Shown in pieces: positions 25,037 to 33,792 of a DNA stretch of 40,895 bases. The notes below the pieces were generated by a model that had not been told where the DNA came from, did no database searches, and saw nothing but the letters and a program-made list of their open reading frames with translations. The translations under genes and the position numbers were made by a program. Source of the stretch: an uncultured Porphyromonas sp. (lineage in GTDB: Bacteria; Bacteroidota; Bacteroidia; Bacteroidales; Porphyromonadaceae). Location of the stretch: the NCBI GenBank assembly GCA_900539155.1, contig UQBE01000014.1, forward strand, positions 1 to 40,895, written 5' to 3'. Every line of letters begins with the position of its first letter. Position 1 is the first letter of the stretch.

Positions 25037-25837
25037 TTAGAGTAGGCGGATTGAGGTGATCGTATTGGAAGAGATCTCAGCCTGGGTGCCCTGTACGTTG
25101 CCACTACCCTTGAGAGCCATCGTACCGAAGGTGTTCTTGACCATGCCAGTCTTGCGGTCGAGTACGATATTGTCTATGCCATTGCCCTCGATGACCAAGC
25201 CCTCGAAATTGGCGGTCGTCTTACCATTGGCACGGAATGTATAGTCTGTGTCAGATACAGCTACCAGCATGACGACACCCTCGTACTGCTCATCGGCATT
25301 GTCACCCGTGAAAAGAGGTCTACTAACAGTGAAAGACTCCCCCTGTGCTATAGGCTCTGCGGGGAAGAATGCTGGAACCATAGCCATGGCGAGGACACCT
25401 TTCTTGACTTGGTCATCTACATTCTCGCCCTCAGGCTCTCCTAGGGGCTTAAGCTTAGCGTCCACCCACTGAGTAACTTTCTGATTGACTACCTTACGCA
25501 TCTGATTAGTTACTTCGTCTTTAGCCTCTGAGTCGGTATCTACATTCATCTCTTGCCCCATAGAGCTGGAGGAGACTTGCATACGATCGATGTTGATCTC
25601 CATCAGGTAGTTGCCATCCTTGACATCCAGTACCTTATAGGTATAGGTGACAGTTTGGGCTTGCTTGATCTCCATCTGCTGACCCATCATAGAGATGGTC
25701 ATAGGATTGTTGGCTGTCACCTGATAAGTGAAGGTCTGCCCCTTCTCAAGGTTCAGACGTATATCATACTTCTCCTGTGCGAAGACGGAGGTCATCACAC
25801 CGAGTAGTAGCAGGGTGGATAGAATGAGTTTCTTCAT
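25037..25837 (-). CDS. Exported DUF6263-like protein, paralogue 1
   Basis: This 266-residue protein has a signal peptide (MKKLILSTLLLLGVMTSVFAQ). The mature part has the same motif order as its downstream twin: LEKGQTFTYQVT, MTISMMGQQMEIKQAQ, NYLMEINIDRMQVSSSS, EPIAQGESFTV and the terminal SSNTITSIRLL. The differences lie mostly in the middle (residues 110-160). It follows ribBA by 29 bases, so it may share its transcript, although no functional tie to riboflavin is evident. The 102-base gap to the twin holds no promoter I can identify. Confidence 0.75.
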   Translation of the reverse strand: MKKLILSTLLLLGVMTSVFAQEKYDIRLNLEKGQTFTYQVTANNPMTISMMGQQMEIKQAQTVTYTYKVLDVKDGNYLMEINIDRMQVSSSSMGQEMNVDTDSEAKDEVTNQMRKVVNQKVTQWVDAKLKPLGEPEGENVDDQVKKGVLAMAMVPAFFPAEPIAQGESFTVSRPLFTGDNADEQYEGVVMLVAVSDTDYTFRANGKTTANFEGLVIEGNGIDNIVLDRKTGMVKNTFGTMALKGSGNVQGTQAEISSNTITSIRLL

Positions 25838-25866
25838 AGTTTTATTGTGGTTTGATTATACGTTGT

Positions 25867-27087
25867 TTACTTGACGTTGTGCAGGTCATGTCCCATACGT
25901 ACCTTCTTGGTATGCAGGTAGTGAGCATTGTACTGATTGGGCTTAATCTCTAGAGGCACAGTCTCCACGACCTTCAGCCCGTAAGCCTCGAGACCGACGC
26001 GCTTGACTGGATTATTGGTCATCAGGCGCATCTCGGTCACGCCAATAGCACGGAGTATCTGAGCGCCGACACCGTAGTCACGCTCGTCGACCTTGTGTCC
26101 AAGGTGCAGGTTAGCATCGACCGTGTCGAGCCCCTCGTCTTGAAGCTTGTATGCCTTGATTTTGTCCATTAGCCCGATACCACGTCCCTCTTGGTTGAGG
26201 TAGACGACGACTCCTGCGCCCTCCTGCTCGATGATCTCCATAGCTTTGTGTAGCTGCTCTCCGCACTCGCAGCGCAGACTGCCGAAGATGTCTCCCGTAG
26301 CGCAACTGCTGTGCATACGTACGAGCGTAGGCTTATTGGTAGAGATGTCACCCTTGATGAGGGCAATGTGCTCTAGTCCATTGCTCTTCTGGCGGAATGG
26401 TATGATGTCAAACATACCCCACTCTGTCGGTAGCTGTGCTCTCACACCCTCCTCAACGATGCAGTCGGTCTTGAGGCGGTAGGCGATGAGGTCCTCGATG
26501 GAGACAATCTTCATGTCCCACTGCTTAGCAATCTCTACTAGCTGAGGAAGACGCGCCATCGTACCATCCTCGTTGATAATCTCGATGAGTGCGCCGACAG
26601 GCTGCAGACCAGCGAGACGCGCTAGGTCGATCGCAGCCTCCGTATGACCCGCACGACGCAAGACGCCACGATTGCGCGCCCGCAGCGGGTTGACGTGCCC
26701 TGGGCGAGCTAGGTCTGTCGGCTTGGTATTGGGATCGGCTAGTGCCTTGATGGTCATAGCACGGTCATACATGGAGACACCTGTGGTACAGCCGTGACCG
26801 ATGAGGTCGACGGTAACGGTAAAGGGGGTCTCGTGCAGCGACGTATTCTCGTGCACCTGCATATTGAGCTCGAGCTGCGCAGCGCGGTCCTCGGTGATGG
26901 GCGTACAGAGTACACCCCGCCCGTAACGCATCATAAAGTTGACCTTTTCGGGCGTTATGAGCTCGGCCGCCGTAATGAAGTCGCCTTCGTTCTCACGGTC
27001 CTCGTCATCAACGACGATGACAAATTTGCCTGCTCTGAAATCTTCTATCGCCTCCTCGATGGAGTTTAGTTTGAAGTCTTGGTTCAT
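25867..27087 (-). CDS. ribBA: Bifunctional DHBP synthase / GTP cyclohydrolase II
   Basis: This 406-residue fusion supplies both precursors of riboflavin. The N-terminal domain (about 1-205) is 3,4-dihydroxy-2-butanone-4-phosphate synthase with DDEDRENEGDFI and RPGHVNPLRARNRGVLRRAGHTEA. The C-terminal domain is GTP cyclohydrolase II with the zinc cysteines in SSCATGDIFGSLRCECGEQL, the NQEGRGIGL motif and MTNNPVKRVGLEAYG. Riboflavin and FMN are also cofactors of the Nqr pump encoded nearby. It follows the LptF/G-like gene by 30 bases. No FMN riboswitch is visible upstream. Confidence 0.97.
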   Translation of the reverse strand: MNQDFKLNSIEEAIEDFRAGKFVIVVDDEDRENEGDFITAAELITPEKVNFMMRYGRGVLCTPITEDRAAQLELNMQVHENTSLHETPFTVTVDLIGHGCTTGVSMYDRAMTIKALADPNTKPTDLARPGHVNPLRARNRGVLRRAGHTEAAIDLARLAGLQPVGALIEIINEDGTMARLPQLVEIAKQWDMKIVSIEDLIAYRLKTDCIVEEGVRAQLPTEWGMFDIIPFRQKSNGLEHIALIKGDISTNKPTLVRMHSSCATGDIFGSLRCECGEQLHKAMEIIEQEGAGVVVYLNQEGRGIGLMDKIKAYKLQDEGLDTVDANLHLGHKVDERDYGVGAQILRAIGVTEMRLMTNNPVKRVGLEAYGLKVVETVPLEIKPNQYNAHYLHTKKVRMGHDLHNVK

Positions 27088-27117
27088 ATTCTAGGAATAC
27101 TATATATAAGGAGCAGA

Positions 27118-29175
27118 TCACGCAGTCTGTGACTCGATCTGCTTGACAATATGGTTCAGGATAGGAGGCATCAGCCTCAGTTGTCTCTCGTTGCGCCTCC
27201 AGGCAATGGCTAGGTATAGCATCACCAGCAGAGAGACTGGTAGCAAAGGTATGCAAATCCAGACATATAGCTTGTGCTGCCAGAGAGAGCTCGCCAATGT
27301 TTTCCCCAATAGTGGAAGGTTGAGGAGCTGTGCGAAGACATACTTATCGGGATAGTTGTGAAGCCTCTCGACTGCCTGCTCAAGCTGCGTATAGACTCTC
27401 TGGTAGGCGATGGCAAAGTCGGGCAAGCAGTCTAGTCGCAATCCCCAACTACGAGCGTAAGTCGTCCGTCGGAGCGCGCTTATCTCACTTTGGAGCTGAC
27501 GTATCTCCCGAAGCACCTCCTCAGAGCTAGCGGGCTGCATGATAATCTCCTTGTATTCTAGCTCCCTTGAGTAGGAGGGGTGGAAGAACTTACGAAGGAG
27601 CACCACGTAGGCGTCGGCGTTGAGCGTGGCGGAGTCTCGCGAAGCTTTGTAAGTTAGGAATGCACCCAGTGGTAGAATCACGGCACTCGACAGCCACATA
27701 CCTGCCCAGACGGGAATCTGTCCCCCGTTAATCATCTTCAGACCAAAGGTATCTATGACATAATAGATGATGAAGATTAGCACCGCCAATACCATCGGTG
27801 TACCGACGCCTCCCTTACGGACGATAGCTCCTAGCGGAGCCCCGACGAAGAAGAAGAGCAGACAAGCTACCGGGAAGGTGAACTTGCGGTGCATCTCCTG
27901 CGCATTGACGCGGTAGTCCGAGGCGGCATCGTCATAGTACGTGTCAGCCATCTGGACCGAGGCGGAGAGCGACCTGAGCCACTCGACTGCTTGCTTGTAG
28001 CCCACTACCTTGTCGTAGGTAGAGGCTCTAGCCATCAGCGAGTCTGCTGTGTATGTGGAGGTAGAGGGCACCGCTCTCAGGTCACCCCAATCCATATCCT
28101 CATAGTCCAGTCGACGAGGGGAGACCCCCGCGAAAGGTAATCCCGAGAGTTGGTCTTGTCGTGCCCAGAAGGCAGCAGCCTGCAGGTTAGCCCCAGGCAT
28201 CGCCCCGCCCACCTCAGATTGCATCGGTGGTGGGAGCTTAGAGTGAATCTCAACGAGTACGTCGCGCCCCATCTGGCGTCCTACGCTATCGGTTGCTAGA
28301 CGGGTACTGTCACTATAGAGAATTAGTTCGTGGAGGTTCTTGCCGACGAACTGAGACTTCAGGTATTCGTCTCCCATCATCTCAAAGTTCGCATCAAAGG
28401 GGATGAAGATAACTTTTTCCGTAAAGTGCTCCTTTATGTAGGCGGCTGGTCGTTCATCCGAAGCTTGACTGCCAGGGATGAGTGTCGTCTGACTACTGAG
28501 CTGCTCAAAGCTCTCACCACTCCGGAGAGATAAGACCAGATAAAGTTTACTATCGTCCATCAGGAGGCGACCCGTATCAGCCAGTATGATGCGAGGCGTG
28601 CGCTGCTCGGAGAGGTCGTAGATCATCACATTGTAGAGGGTACTGGACGCTGGGTCTTTGTCCGCCACATAGATACTGTATCCATCGATACCGTTGAAGA
28701 AGATACCCTTAGGTATCTCCAGCTCAGGACGTGCATAGCGCACCGAGAAGAGTATCTGATATACCCGCACGCTTGCCTTCTGTACGCCCCTATCTAGGTA
28801 GACGAATAGTCCCAGAGCTATACAAGTCACGAGGATTACCAGGGGCTTCATAATCTTACTCAGTGGCACCCCGGCGGACTTCATCGCTAGGAGCTCCAGT
28901 CGCTCGCCCAGATTGCCAAAAGTCATCAGCGAAGCAAGCAGCACTCCCAGCGGGACCGCCGTGGGAAGCACGTAGAGCCCTGCATAAAAGATTACCTCCA
29001 GCAGCACCCCTATGTCCATACCCTTGCCGACCAAGTCGTCGACATGCTGCCAGAGGAACTGCATCAAGACGACAAACCAGCAGACCAGTAGCGTAGCCAC
29101 CAGGAGAGGTAGGAAAGACCTCACCATCAGGGCGTACATAATCTTCGGCCGTAGGCTTATGGCTCTCTGGCGCAC
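27118..29175 (-). CDS. LptF/LptG-family (YjgP/YjgQ) permease
   Basis: This 685-residue inner-membrane protein belongs to the LptF/G family, which with LptB extracts LPS toward the LptA-LptD bridge. Visible features are FLWQHVDDLVGKGM, the helix pair around VPLGVLLASLMTFGNLGERLELLAMKSAGVPL, and the late membrane segment with CLLFFFVGAPLGAIVRKGG. It is about twice the length of E. coli LptF, with a long periplasmic part, as is usual in Bacteroidetes, plus a C-terminal soluble stretch with two extra hydrophobic segments. The start is uncertain: the GTG at 29175 keeps residues that resemble homologues, while an ATG at 29139 is the alternative. It lies 12 bases after nusB. Confidence 0.88.
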   Translation of the reverse strand: MRQRAISLRPKIMYALMVRSFLPLLVATLLVCWFVVLMQFLWQHVDDLVGKGMDIGVLLEVIFYAGLYVLPTAVPLGVLLASLMTFGNLGERLELLAMKSAGVPLSKIMKPLVILVTCIALGLFVYLDRGVQKASVRVYQILFSVRYARPELEIPKGIFFNGIDGYSIYVADKDPASSTLYNVMIYDLSEQRTPRIILADTGRLLMDDSKLYLVLSLRSGESFEQLSSQTTLIPGSQASDERPAAYIKEHFTEKVIFIPFDANFEMMGDEYLKSQFVGKNLHELILYSDSTRLATDSVGRQMGRDVLVEIHSKLPPPMQSEVGGAMPGANLQAAAFWARQDQLSGLPFAGVSPRRLDYEDMDWGDLRAVPSTSTYTADSLMARASTYDKVVGYKQAVEWLRSLSASVQMADTYYDDAASDYRVNAQEMHRKFTFPVACLLFFFVGAPLGAIVRKGGVGTPMVLAVLIFIIYYVIDTFGLKMINGGQIPVWAGMWLSSAVILPLGAFLTYKASRDSATLNADAYVVLLRKFFHPSYSRELEYKEIIMQPASSEEVLREIRQLQSEISALRRTTYARSWGLRLDCLPDFAIAYQRVYTQLEQAVERLHNYPDKYVFAQLLNLPLLGKTLASSLWQHKLYVWICIPLLPVSLLVMLYLAIAWRRNERQLRLMPPILNHIVKQIESQTA

Positions 29176-29187
29176 AGTCGTAGGGGA

Positions 29188-30231
29188 CTACTTGAGCAAC
29201 TTACCCTCGCTCTTTAGATCGCTAAAGAGCTTATCCAGCACCGCATTGATAAAGGAGGCACTCTTCGGCGTGTCGTACACCTTAGCCAGCTCAATATACT
29301 CGTTGATTGTCACCACCAGGGCTATGTCGGGACAGTGTAGCGCCTCCGCCACCGCCATCTCCATTAGTATCATATCTACCATAGCGACACGCTCCTTCTC
29401 CCAGTTGTCTAGGCGAGGCGTCAGTAGCTCATCGTACTCCTCTCGATGCAGGAGCGTCTCCGAGAGCAATTGATGTGCGTAGAGCCTATCCCGATCACTA
29501 TGAAACATCGGCAGGAGGTCCTGCGGCAGCTCCAGCCCGCTCTTAGCTCCACGGCGTAGCGTCTTGAGGGCAAAGTCCTGAATCGTCACCACCGGCTGAC
29601 CCGTCAGTGGCAAGACGCGATAAGCGTCGCTTCCTTTGAGCTGCACCACAGTCGCATCCACCTGCTCGACGCTAGGCATCTCCTCAACCTCCAACCGCTC
29701 AGCGACAGCCGTCGCATCGCTCCAATAAAACGACGCCTCAGACAAATGCTCGTTGAGCTCAGCAGTGCGAAAGAGGAGCTTGAGCATATTAGCCCAGTAG
29801 TCACACTGCTCCTGCATCGAGAGTGTCGAGACATCCTCCGGGAGAGCCTCATAGGCGGGGTCTTGCTCCAGCAAGCCGTAGAGACAGCGTAGGAGCTGAT
29901 CGCTCGTCTCCCAGCGCACCTGCATCTCGTCAAGCGGATTCTGTATCTCGGTACAGCGAGCTATCTCCTTGACCAAGGACATATCAGAGAGCCGACGTGG
30001 GGTCTGCTCCGTTGCGGACTTAAGAAACCGTCGGTCACGTATCTCGAGGAGTTCCCGCTGATAAGCAGCCAGGGCACGTATCAAATCTAGTAGATAGTAG
30101 TAGAGGTAGTAGGTGTGACGCAGAGACGTCGTGAGAGACTTGTCCGCTAGAGCTACATCCAGGCGACCGCTAGAGAGAGACTCGTATAGCTGCTGGAAAA
30201 CGCGGATGCGTACGATAGACCGATTGATCAT
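29188..30231 (-). CDS. nusB: Transcription antitermination factor NusB
   Basis: The 347-residue protein carries the NusB helical domain in its last ~140 residues (LYAHQLLSETLLHREEYDELL, VAMVDMILMEMAVAE, VVTINEYIELAKVYDTPKSASFINAVLDKL). The long N-terminal half is typical of Bacteroidetes NusB. It binds boxA RNA with S10 to support rRNA antitermination. The ATG at 30231 (MINRSIVRIRVFQQLYES) is preferred over a GTG at 30276 because it matches the family start. It is first in a run of five genes. Confidence 0.92.
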   Translation of the reverse strand: MINRSIVRIRVFQQLYESLSSGRLDVALADKSLTTSLRHTYYLYYYLLDLIRALAAYQRELLEIRDRRFLKSATEQTPRRLSDMSLVKEIARCTEIQNPLDEMQVRWETSDQLLRCLYGLLEQDPAYEALPEDVSTLSMQEQCDYWANMLKLLFRTAELNEHLSEASFYWSDATAVAERLEVEEMPSVEQVDATVVQLKGSDAYRVLPLTGQPVVTIQDFALKTLRRGAKSGLELPQDLLPMFHSDRDRLYAHQLLSETLLHREEYDELLTPRLDNWEKERVAMVDMILMEMAVAEALHCPDIALVVTINEYIELAKVYDTPKSASFINAVLDKLFSDLKSEGKLLK

Positions 30232-30348
30232 ACTTAGATGAGTATAATAGGAGCAAATAGTATAACGAAGAGCCACAGCCCTCCCATAGACCAGTCCAAA
30301 TGGAACCCAGAGAGAGGACTCCCCCAGCCGTCACACTCAGACCTGCCA

Positions 30349-30356
30349 CAAAGGTA
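30349..30356 (-). promoter_or_regulatory. -7 box of the nusB operon
   Basis: On the - strand TACCTTTG matches TAnnTTTG, 117 bases before the nusB ATG. No well-spaced -33 TTG is present. Confidence 0.45.
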
Positions 30357-30474
30357 CAAAAAAAGCATCGTGACGCACTCCGCCAAAGCATTATCGCCAG
30401 GGCTGACACATTATATATAATGGTCTCATCTATTCCTCGCTGGTCGCTATTGTGTAGCTCCTGACAGAGCGATG

Positions 30475-30505
30475 ATGAGACTGTTTACTTTTGTAACAGT
30501 CTCAT
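30475..30505 (+). repeat. Solo TIR hairpin, variant
   Basis: ATGAGACTGTT ... AACAGTCTCAT with an altered loop (TACTTTTGT) is a variant of the hairpin at 24000-24030. It overlaps the left terminal repeat of the composite at 30498-30865. It is flanked on both sides by GATG. Confidence 0.7.
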
Positions 30506-30865
30506 GATGCGTCACCCCTAGCTAGGCAAATTCACCGCTGACTTGTTAGAATAATTTAGACCCGACTACATATCAAAGCGGCACTATGTCGGGAAAAACG
30601 AATTTCCACGTGGATATTTCGAAAATCCCACGTGGAGAATTTTTATTTTCCACGTGGGGAAGAAAAAATTCCTCGGAGGAATCAAATGAAACTTCGGAGG
30701 AAATGAATGACGCCCACGTGGAAAATAAAAAATATCCACGTGGAGATTTGAGATTCCCCACGTGGATATTCGAAAAAGGAGGGTAATTAGAGATTAGGGA
30801 TCGGAGCCATCGGAGGGATCGGAACTATCGGAGGGTGTCGTACAGGGGTGACTCATCATGAGACT
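30498..30865 (-). repeat. Composite element with 22-bp terminal inverted repeats containing CCACGTGG copy 2
   Basis: The ends 30498-30519 (AGTCTCATGATGCG, TCACCCCT) and 30844-30865 are inverted repeats of 22 bp with one mismatch. Between them is the second 211-bp palindrome element (30587-30797), inverted relative to 6017-6227, with six perfect CCACGTGG sites (30606, 30628, 30650, 30714, 30736, 30758). At 30800-30840 a GGAGCCATC/GGAACTATC-type short repeat is present. Confidence 0.75.
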
Positions 30866-31036
30866 GTTGCAAAAGTCAACAGTCTCACAATCTTGCAAGC
30901 AAGATTGTCTAGACTTTGCAGAAAGGATGAAGCGCAAGGCGCTGAGGGTGAGGTCTGAAGGGAGCATACCTCCGTATGTGACCGAAGCCGAATCCCGAAA
31001 GCAACACAGCGATTCGCCTTTATGCAACAGTCTCAT
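30858..31036 (+). repeat. 179-bp inverted-terminal-repeat element (MITE-like), copy 2
   Basis: It is the inverted partner of 7512-7690 with the same length and only a handful of differences. In order it contains a 30-base TIR hairpin, the CAATCTTGC/GCAAGATTG palindrome, a unique middle part and the right TIR TGCAACAGTCTCAT. Its left end shares 8 bases with the composite element before it. Confidence 0.85.
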
Positions 31037-31087
31037 TATATATCAAGCGTCAGCTCTGGTGGGGATGGGCGCGGAAACCTTTTTTCG

Positions 31088-31095
31088 TATCTTTG
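31088..31095 (+). promoter_or_regulatory. -7 box of slyD-aroC
   Basis: TATCTTTG matches TAnnTTTG, 105 bases before the slyD ATG and 51 bases past the MITE-like element. No clear -33. Confidence 0.45.
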
Positions 31096-31199
31096 TGCTA
31101 CCCTAGCGGATGGTCAGACGACTTCGCTAGCTGGTAGAGACTGCTGGCTGTATCAGCCGTCTCGTCATATCACGAATCAATAATACATTACCTAGTAAT

Positions 31200-31763
31200 A
31201 TGAAGATTACAAAAGATAGCTACGTAACCTGCGAGTATGAGCTCTTCACGGGCGAGGGGCAGGACGAGATTGTGGAAAAAGCAACCCCCGAAGCTCCCCT
31301 AGCACTTATCATCGGAGCGGGATTTCTCCTCGAGGCCTTCGAGAAGCAGCTGATGGGACTGGAGGCTGGAGATAAGTTTGACTTTACCCTCACGCCCGAG
31401 GAGGCTTACGGGGAGGTCTCAGACGCTTATATCCTGGAGCTGGAGAAGGAGCTCTTCAAGAACGAGGAGGGCGAGTTTCACTCCGACATAGTCTACGAGG
31501 GAAATGCGGTGCCTATGCTCGACAGCCAGGGCAACCAACTGGTAGGCATTGTCGAGAAAGTGACCGACGATAAGGTGACGATGGACTTTAATCACCCACT
31601 TGCTGGTCAGACGCTCCACTTCGTCGGATCGGTTCTTGAGGCACGTCCTGCGACGGATGAGGATCGTCAGAGACTGACTGCGCAGTTCTCCGGACATGCG
31701 GGCGGTTGCTGTGACGGCGACGACCACGAGGGTGGCTGCTCTTGCTGTAGCGGTTGCCACTAA
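31200..31763 (+). CDS. slyD: SlyD-type FKBP peptidyl-prolyl isomerase
   Basis: This 187-residue cytoplasmic protein has a split FKBP domain with an IF-type insert. Family segments are KDSYVTCEYELFTGEG, PLALIIGAGFLLEAFEKQLMGLEAGDKFDFTLTPEEAYGE, and MDFNHPLAGQTLHF after the insert. The tail is rich in His, Cys and Asp (GGCCDGDDHEGGCSCCSGCH), the metal-binding tail seen in SlyD proteins that handle nickel. It acts as a folding helper and possibly in metal delivery. It is followed after 9 bases by aroC, with no evident functional link. Confidence 0.92.
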   Translation: MKITKDSYVTCEYELFTGEGQDEIVEKATPEAPLALIIGAGFLLEAFEKQLMGLEAGDKFDFTLTPEEAYGEVSDAYILELEKELFKNEEGEFHSDIVYEGNAVPMLDSQGNQLVGIVEKVTDDKVTMDFNHPLAGQTLHFVGSVLEARPATDEDRQRLTAQFSGHAGGCCDGDDHEGGCSCCSGCH

Positions 31764-31772
31764 GCAAGCACA

Positions 31773-32870
31773 ATGAATAGCTTCGGACGATGGCTGCGAC
31801 TGACCACCTTTGGGGAGTCGCACGGGGTCGCTATGGGGGGAGTCCTCGATGGCATGCCGGCTGGCTTCACGATAGATAGGGAGGCGGTACAGCACTTTGT
31901 CGACCTGCGTCGTCCAGGCTATGCGAGTACTACGACTCAGCGCCGAGAGCCGGACGAAGTGGTCTGGCTCTCAGGCTTGAGTGACGAGGGGCGGACGCTG
32001 GGCAGTCCGATAGCTTTCGTCATTGAGAATAAGGACGCTCGCTCACAGGACTACGCTACCAGTGAGACGGGTAAGCCCCTGAGGGCAAATCATGCCGACC
32101 TGACCTATTGGCTCAAGTATGGTCTGGAGCCTCAGCCGGGGGGCGGTCGCTCGAGTGGTCGTGAGACGGTGGCTCGTGTCGTGGCGGGTGCTATCGCTCA
32201 GCAATGGCTCAGGAGCGTATGGGGCGTCACGGTACAAGCTTTTATCCAGCAGGTGGGACCGCTCGTCCTCGCTGACGACTACACTGCCTACCCCCTAGCG
32301 CAGACCTATGAGCGTCTCTGCTATTGTCCCGATGCAGCACTGGATGAGCAGATGGCGACCTATCTGGCGAAGCTGCGAGCTGACCGCGATAGTGTGGGCG
32401 GTGTCGTGGGCTGCGTGGTGCACGGGATGCCTGCAGCTGTTGGCGAGCCTGTCTTCGACCGCATACCAGCATTGCTGAGCTATGCGCTGCTGAGTATCCC
32501 AGGTAGTCGAGCCTTTGCGCTCGGCGATGGCTTTGACCTAGCGAGCAGACGGGGCAGTGAGTCGCTAGACACGTTGCTCGCTATGAGCGACACGGGGGAG
32601 ATAACCTTCGAGAGTAATCACAACGGTGGGGCACTCGGCGGCATTACGACGGGACAAGACCTGACGATGCAGGTCGCCTTCAAGCCGACGCCTACGATAG
32701 CTCGTCCACAGCGCACGATCACCACTGAGGGCGAGACGGTGACACATACCTTCACAGGTCGTCACGACCCGTGCATAGCACTGCGAGCGGTGCCTGTCGT
32801 GCAGTCGATGGTCGCGCTCACGCTAGCGGACCTGCTCATAGGGACCGCACCGAGCGGGGCTCACCGCTGA
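31773..32870 (+). CDS. aroC: Chorismate synthase
   Basis: This 365-residue enzyme converts 5-enolpyruvylshikimate-3-phosphate to chorismate using reduced FMN, the last step of the shikimate pathway. It shows the family signatures in order: GESHGVAMGGVLDGMPAG, RRPGYASTTTQRREPDEV, GSPIAFVIENKDARSQDY, RANHADLTYWLKYG, GGGRSSGRETVARV, and near the end FKPTPTIARPQ and HDPCIALRAVPVVQSM. The length is normal for the family. It is co-directional with slyD and probably in the same transcript. Confidence 0.97.
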   Translation: MNSFGRWLRLTTFGESHGVAMGGVLDGMPAGFTIDREAVQHFVDLRRPGYASTTTQRREPDEVVWLSGLSDEGRTLGSPIAFVIENKDARSQDYATSETGKPLRANHADLTYWLKYGLEPQPGGGRSSGRETVARVVAGAIAQQWLRSVWGVTVQAFIQQVGPLVLADDYTAYPLAQTYERLCYCPDAALDEQMATYLAKLRADRDSVGGVVGCVVHGMPAAVGEPVFDRIPALLSYALLSIPGSRAFALGDGFDLASRRGSESLDTLLAMSDTGEITFESNHNGGALGGITTGQDLTMQVAFKPTPTIARPQRTITTEGETVTHTFTGRHDPCIALRAVPVVQSMVALTLADLLIGTAPSGAHR

Positions 32871-32921
32871 GCGGACTTGCGCTCACCTCGGGTCTGTCGG
32901 GGTACTACCTAAGAGTAGGTA

Positions 32922-32952
32922 TTGAGTGATCGGGATATCATTCGTATCTTTG
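32922..32952 (+). promoter_or_regulatory. Promoter of the Ric-LuxR pair
   Basis: TTG (32922-32924), a 20-base spacer and TATCTTTG (32945-32952) match the Bacteroidetes promoter pattern. The leader to the ATG at 33054 is about 100 bases and contains GTGCGTAGGC/ GGCTACGCAC, a likely stem-loop. Confidence 0.6.
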
Positions 32953-33053
32953 TCTCTGTATCTAGGAGTACGCTCCTCTATACAGTGCGTAGGCTACAAC
33001 GGCTACGCACTAGCGCTACTCTGAGATATGCTCACCACACTAACCCTGCATCT

Positions 33054-33788
33054 ATGAACCCTCCTACCCTACTAAACCACCCCTTTGACCCTCATACCTC
33101 TCTGAGCAAGCTTATCCTGACGCACTACGACTTGCTGATGGTTATTACCCGCTTTGGCATCCCGCTGGGCTTCGGCGACAAGAGTGTGGATGAGGTGTGC
33201 CAAGCGAATGGTGTAGATACAAATACGCTCCTCGCCGTAGTCAATATGCTGACGACACAGTCGGATACAATCCCAGAGGAGCTACTACAAGATATCTCGG
33301 CTGAGTCTCTCATAGCTTACCTCCAGCGGTCACACCACTACTTCCTAGACTACAAGCTCCCAGACTTGCGTGGAGACCTTTTCAGAGCTGTCGAGGAGGG
33401 GTCGCCAGAGGTAGCAGCACTGATTCACCGCTTTTACGATGCTTATGTCGAGGAGGTGCACAAGCACATGGGATATGAGGACGAGGTGCTCTTCCCCTAT
33501 GTGCATCGCCTGCTCCAGGGTGAGCGAGACAAGAACTACTCAATCGACGAGTTCGAGAGTAGGCATGACCATATAGAGATGAAGATTACCGACCTGAAGA
33601 ACATCCTCATCAAGTACTACCAGTCGATGGGAGACTATGCGCTGACGAATGTCCTGCATGAACTGTTTACTACCGAGAGTGACCTGATGTGGCACAACCA
33701 CATAGAGGACTGTCTCTTTGTCCCGCTCATTAAGCAGCTGGAGGAGAGACTGGCGGAGGATAGCAGTAAAGTCGCTAAAATAAACTGA
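33054..33788 (+). CDS. ric: Hemerythrin-domain protein, Ric/YtfE/ScdA-like
   Basis: The 244-residue protein has an N-terminal ScdA-like stretch (SVDEVCQANGVDTNTLLAVV, residues 44-63) and a hemerythrin domain (about 90-232). The candidate di-iron ligands are His94/95, His136/138, Glu142/144, His171/173, His214/216 and Glu218 (VHKHMGYEDEVLFPYVHRL, RHDHIEMKI, HNHIEDCLFVPLI). Ric proteins repair iron-sulfur clusters damaged by nitric oxide or oxidants. The ATG at 33054 is chosen over a TTG at 32922, which falls in the promoter. It is 4 bases upstream of a LuxR-type regulator, suggesting a linked stress response. Confidence 0.85.
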   Translation: MNPPTLLNHPFDPHTSLSKLILTHYDLLMVITRFGIPLGFGDKSVDEVCQANGVDTNTLLAVVNMLTTQSDTIPEELLQDISAESLIAYLQRSHHYFLDYKLPDLRGDLFRAVEEGSPEVAALIHRFYDAYVEEVHKHMGYEDEVLFPYVHRLLQGERDKNYSIDEFESRHDHIEMKITDLKNILIKYYQSMGDYALTNVLHELFTTESDLMWHNHIEDCLFVPLIKQLEERLAEDSSKVAKIN

Positions 33789-33792
33789 ACCG

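Noticed and set aside
25838..25866. FMN riboswitch near ribBA
   Set aside because: ribBA sits inside an operon with a 30-base upstream gap, too small for the aptamer, and no conserved riboswitch elements are visible.
30232..31199. Insertion sequence with transposase in the repeat-rich gap
   Set aside because: Only non-coding TIR elements are present; no frame resembles a transposase.
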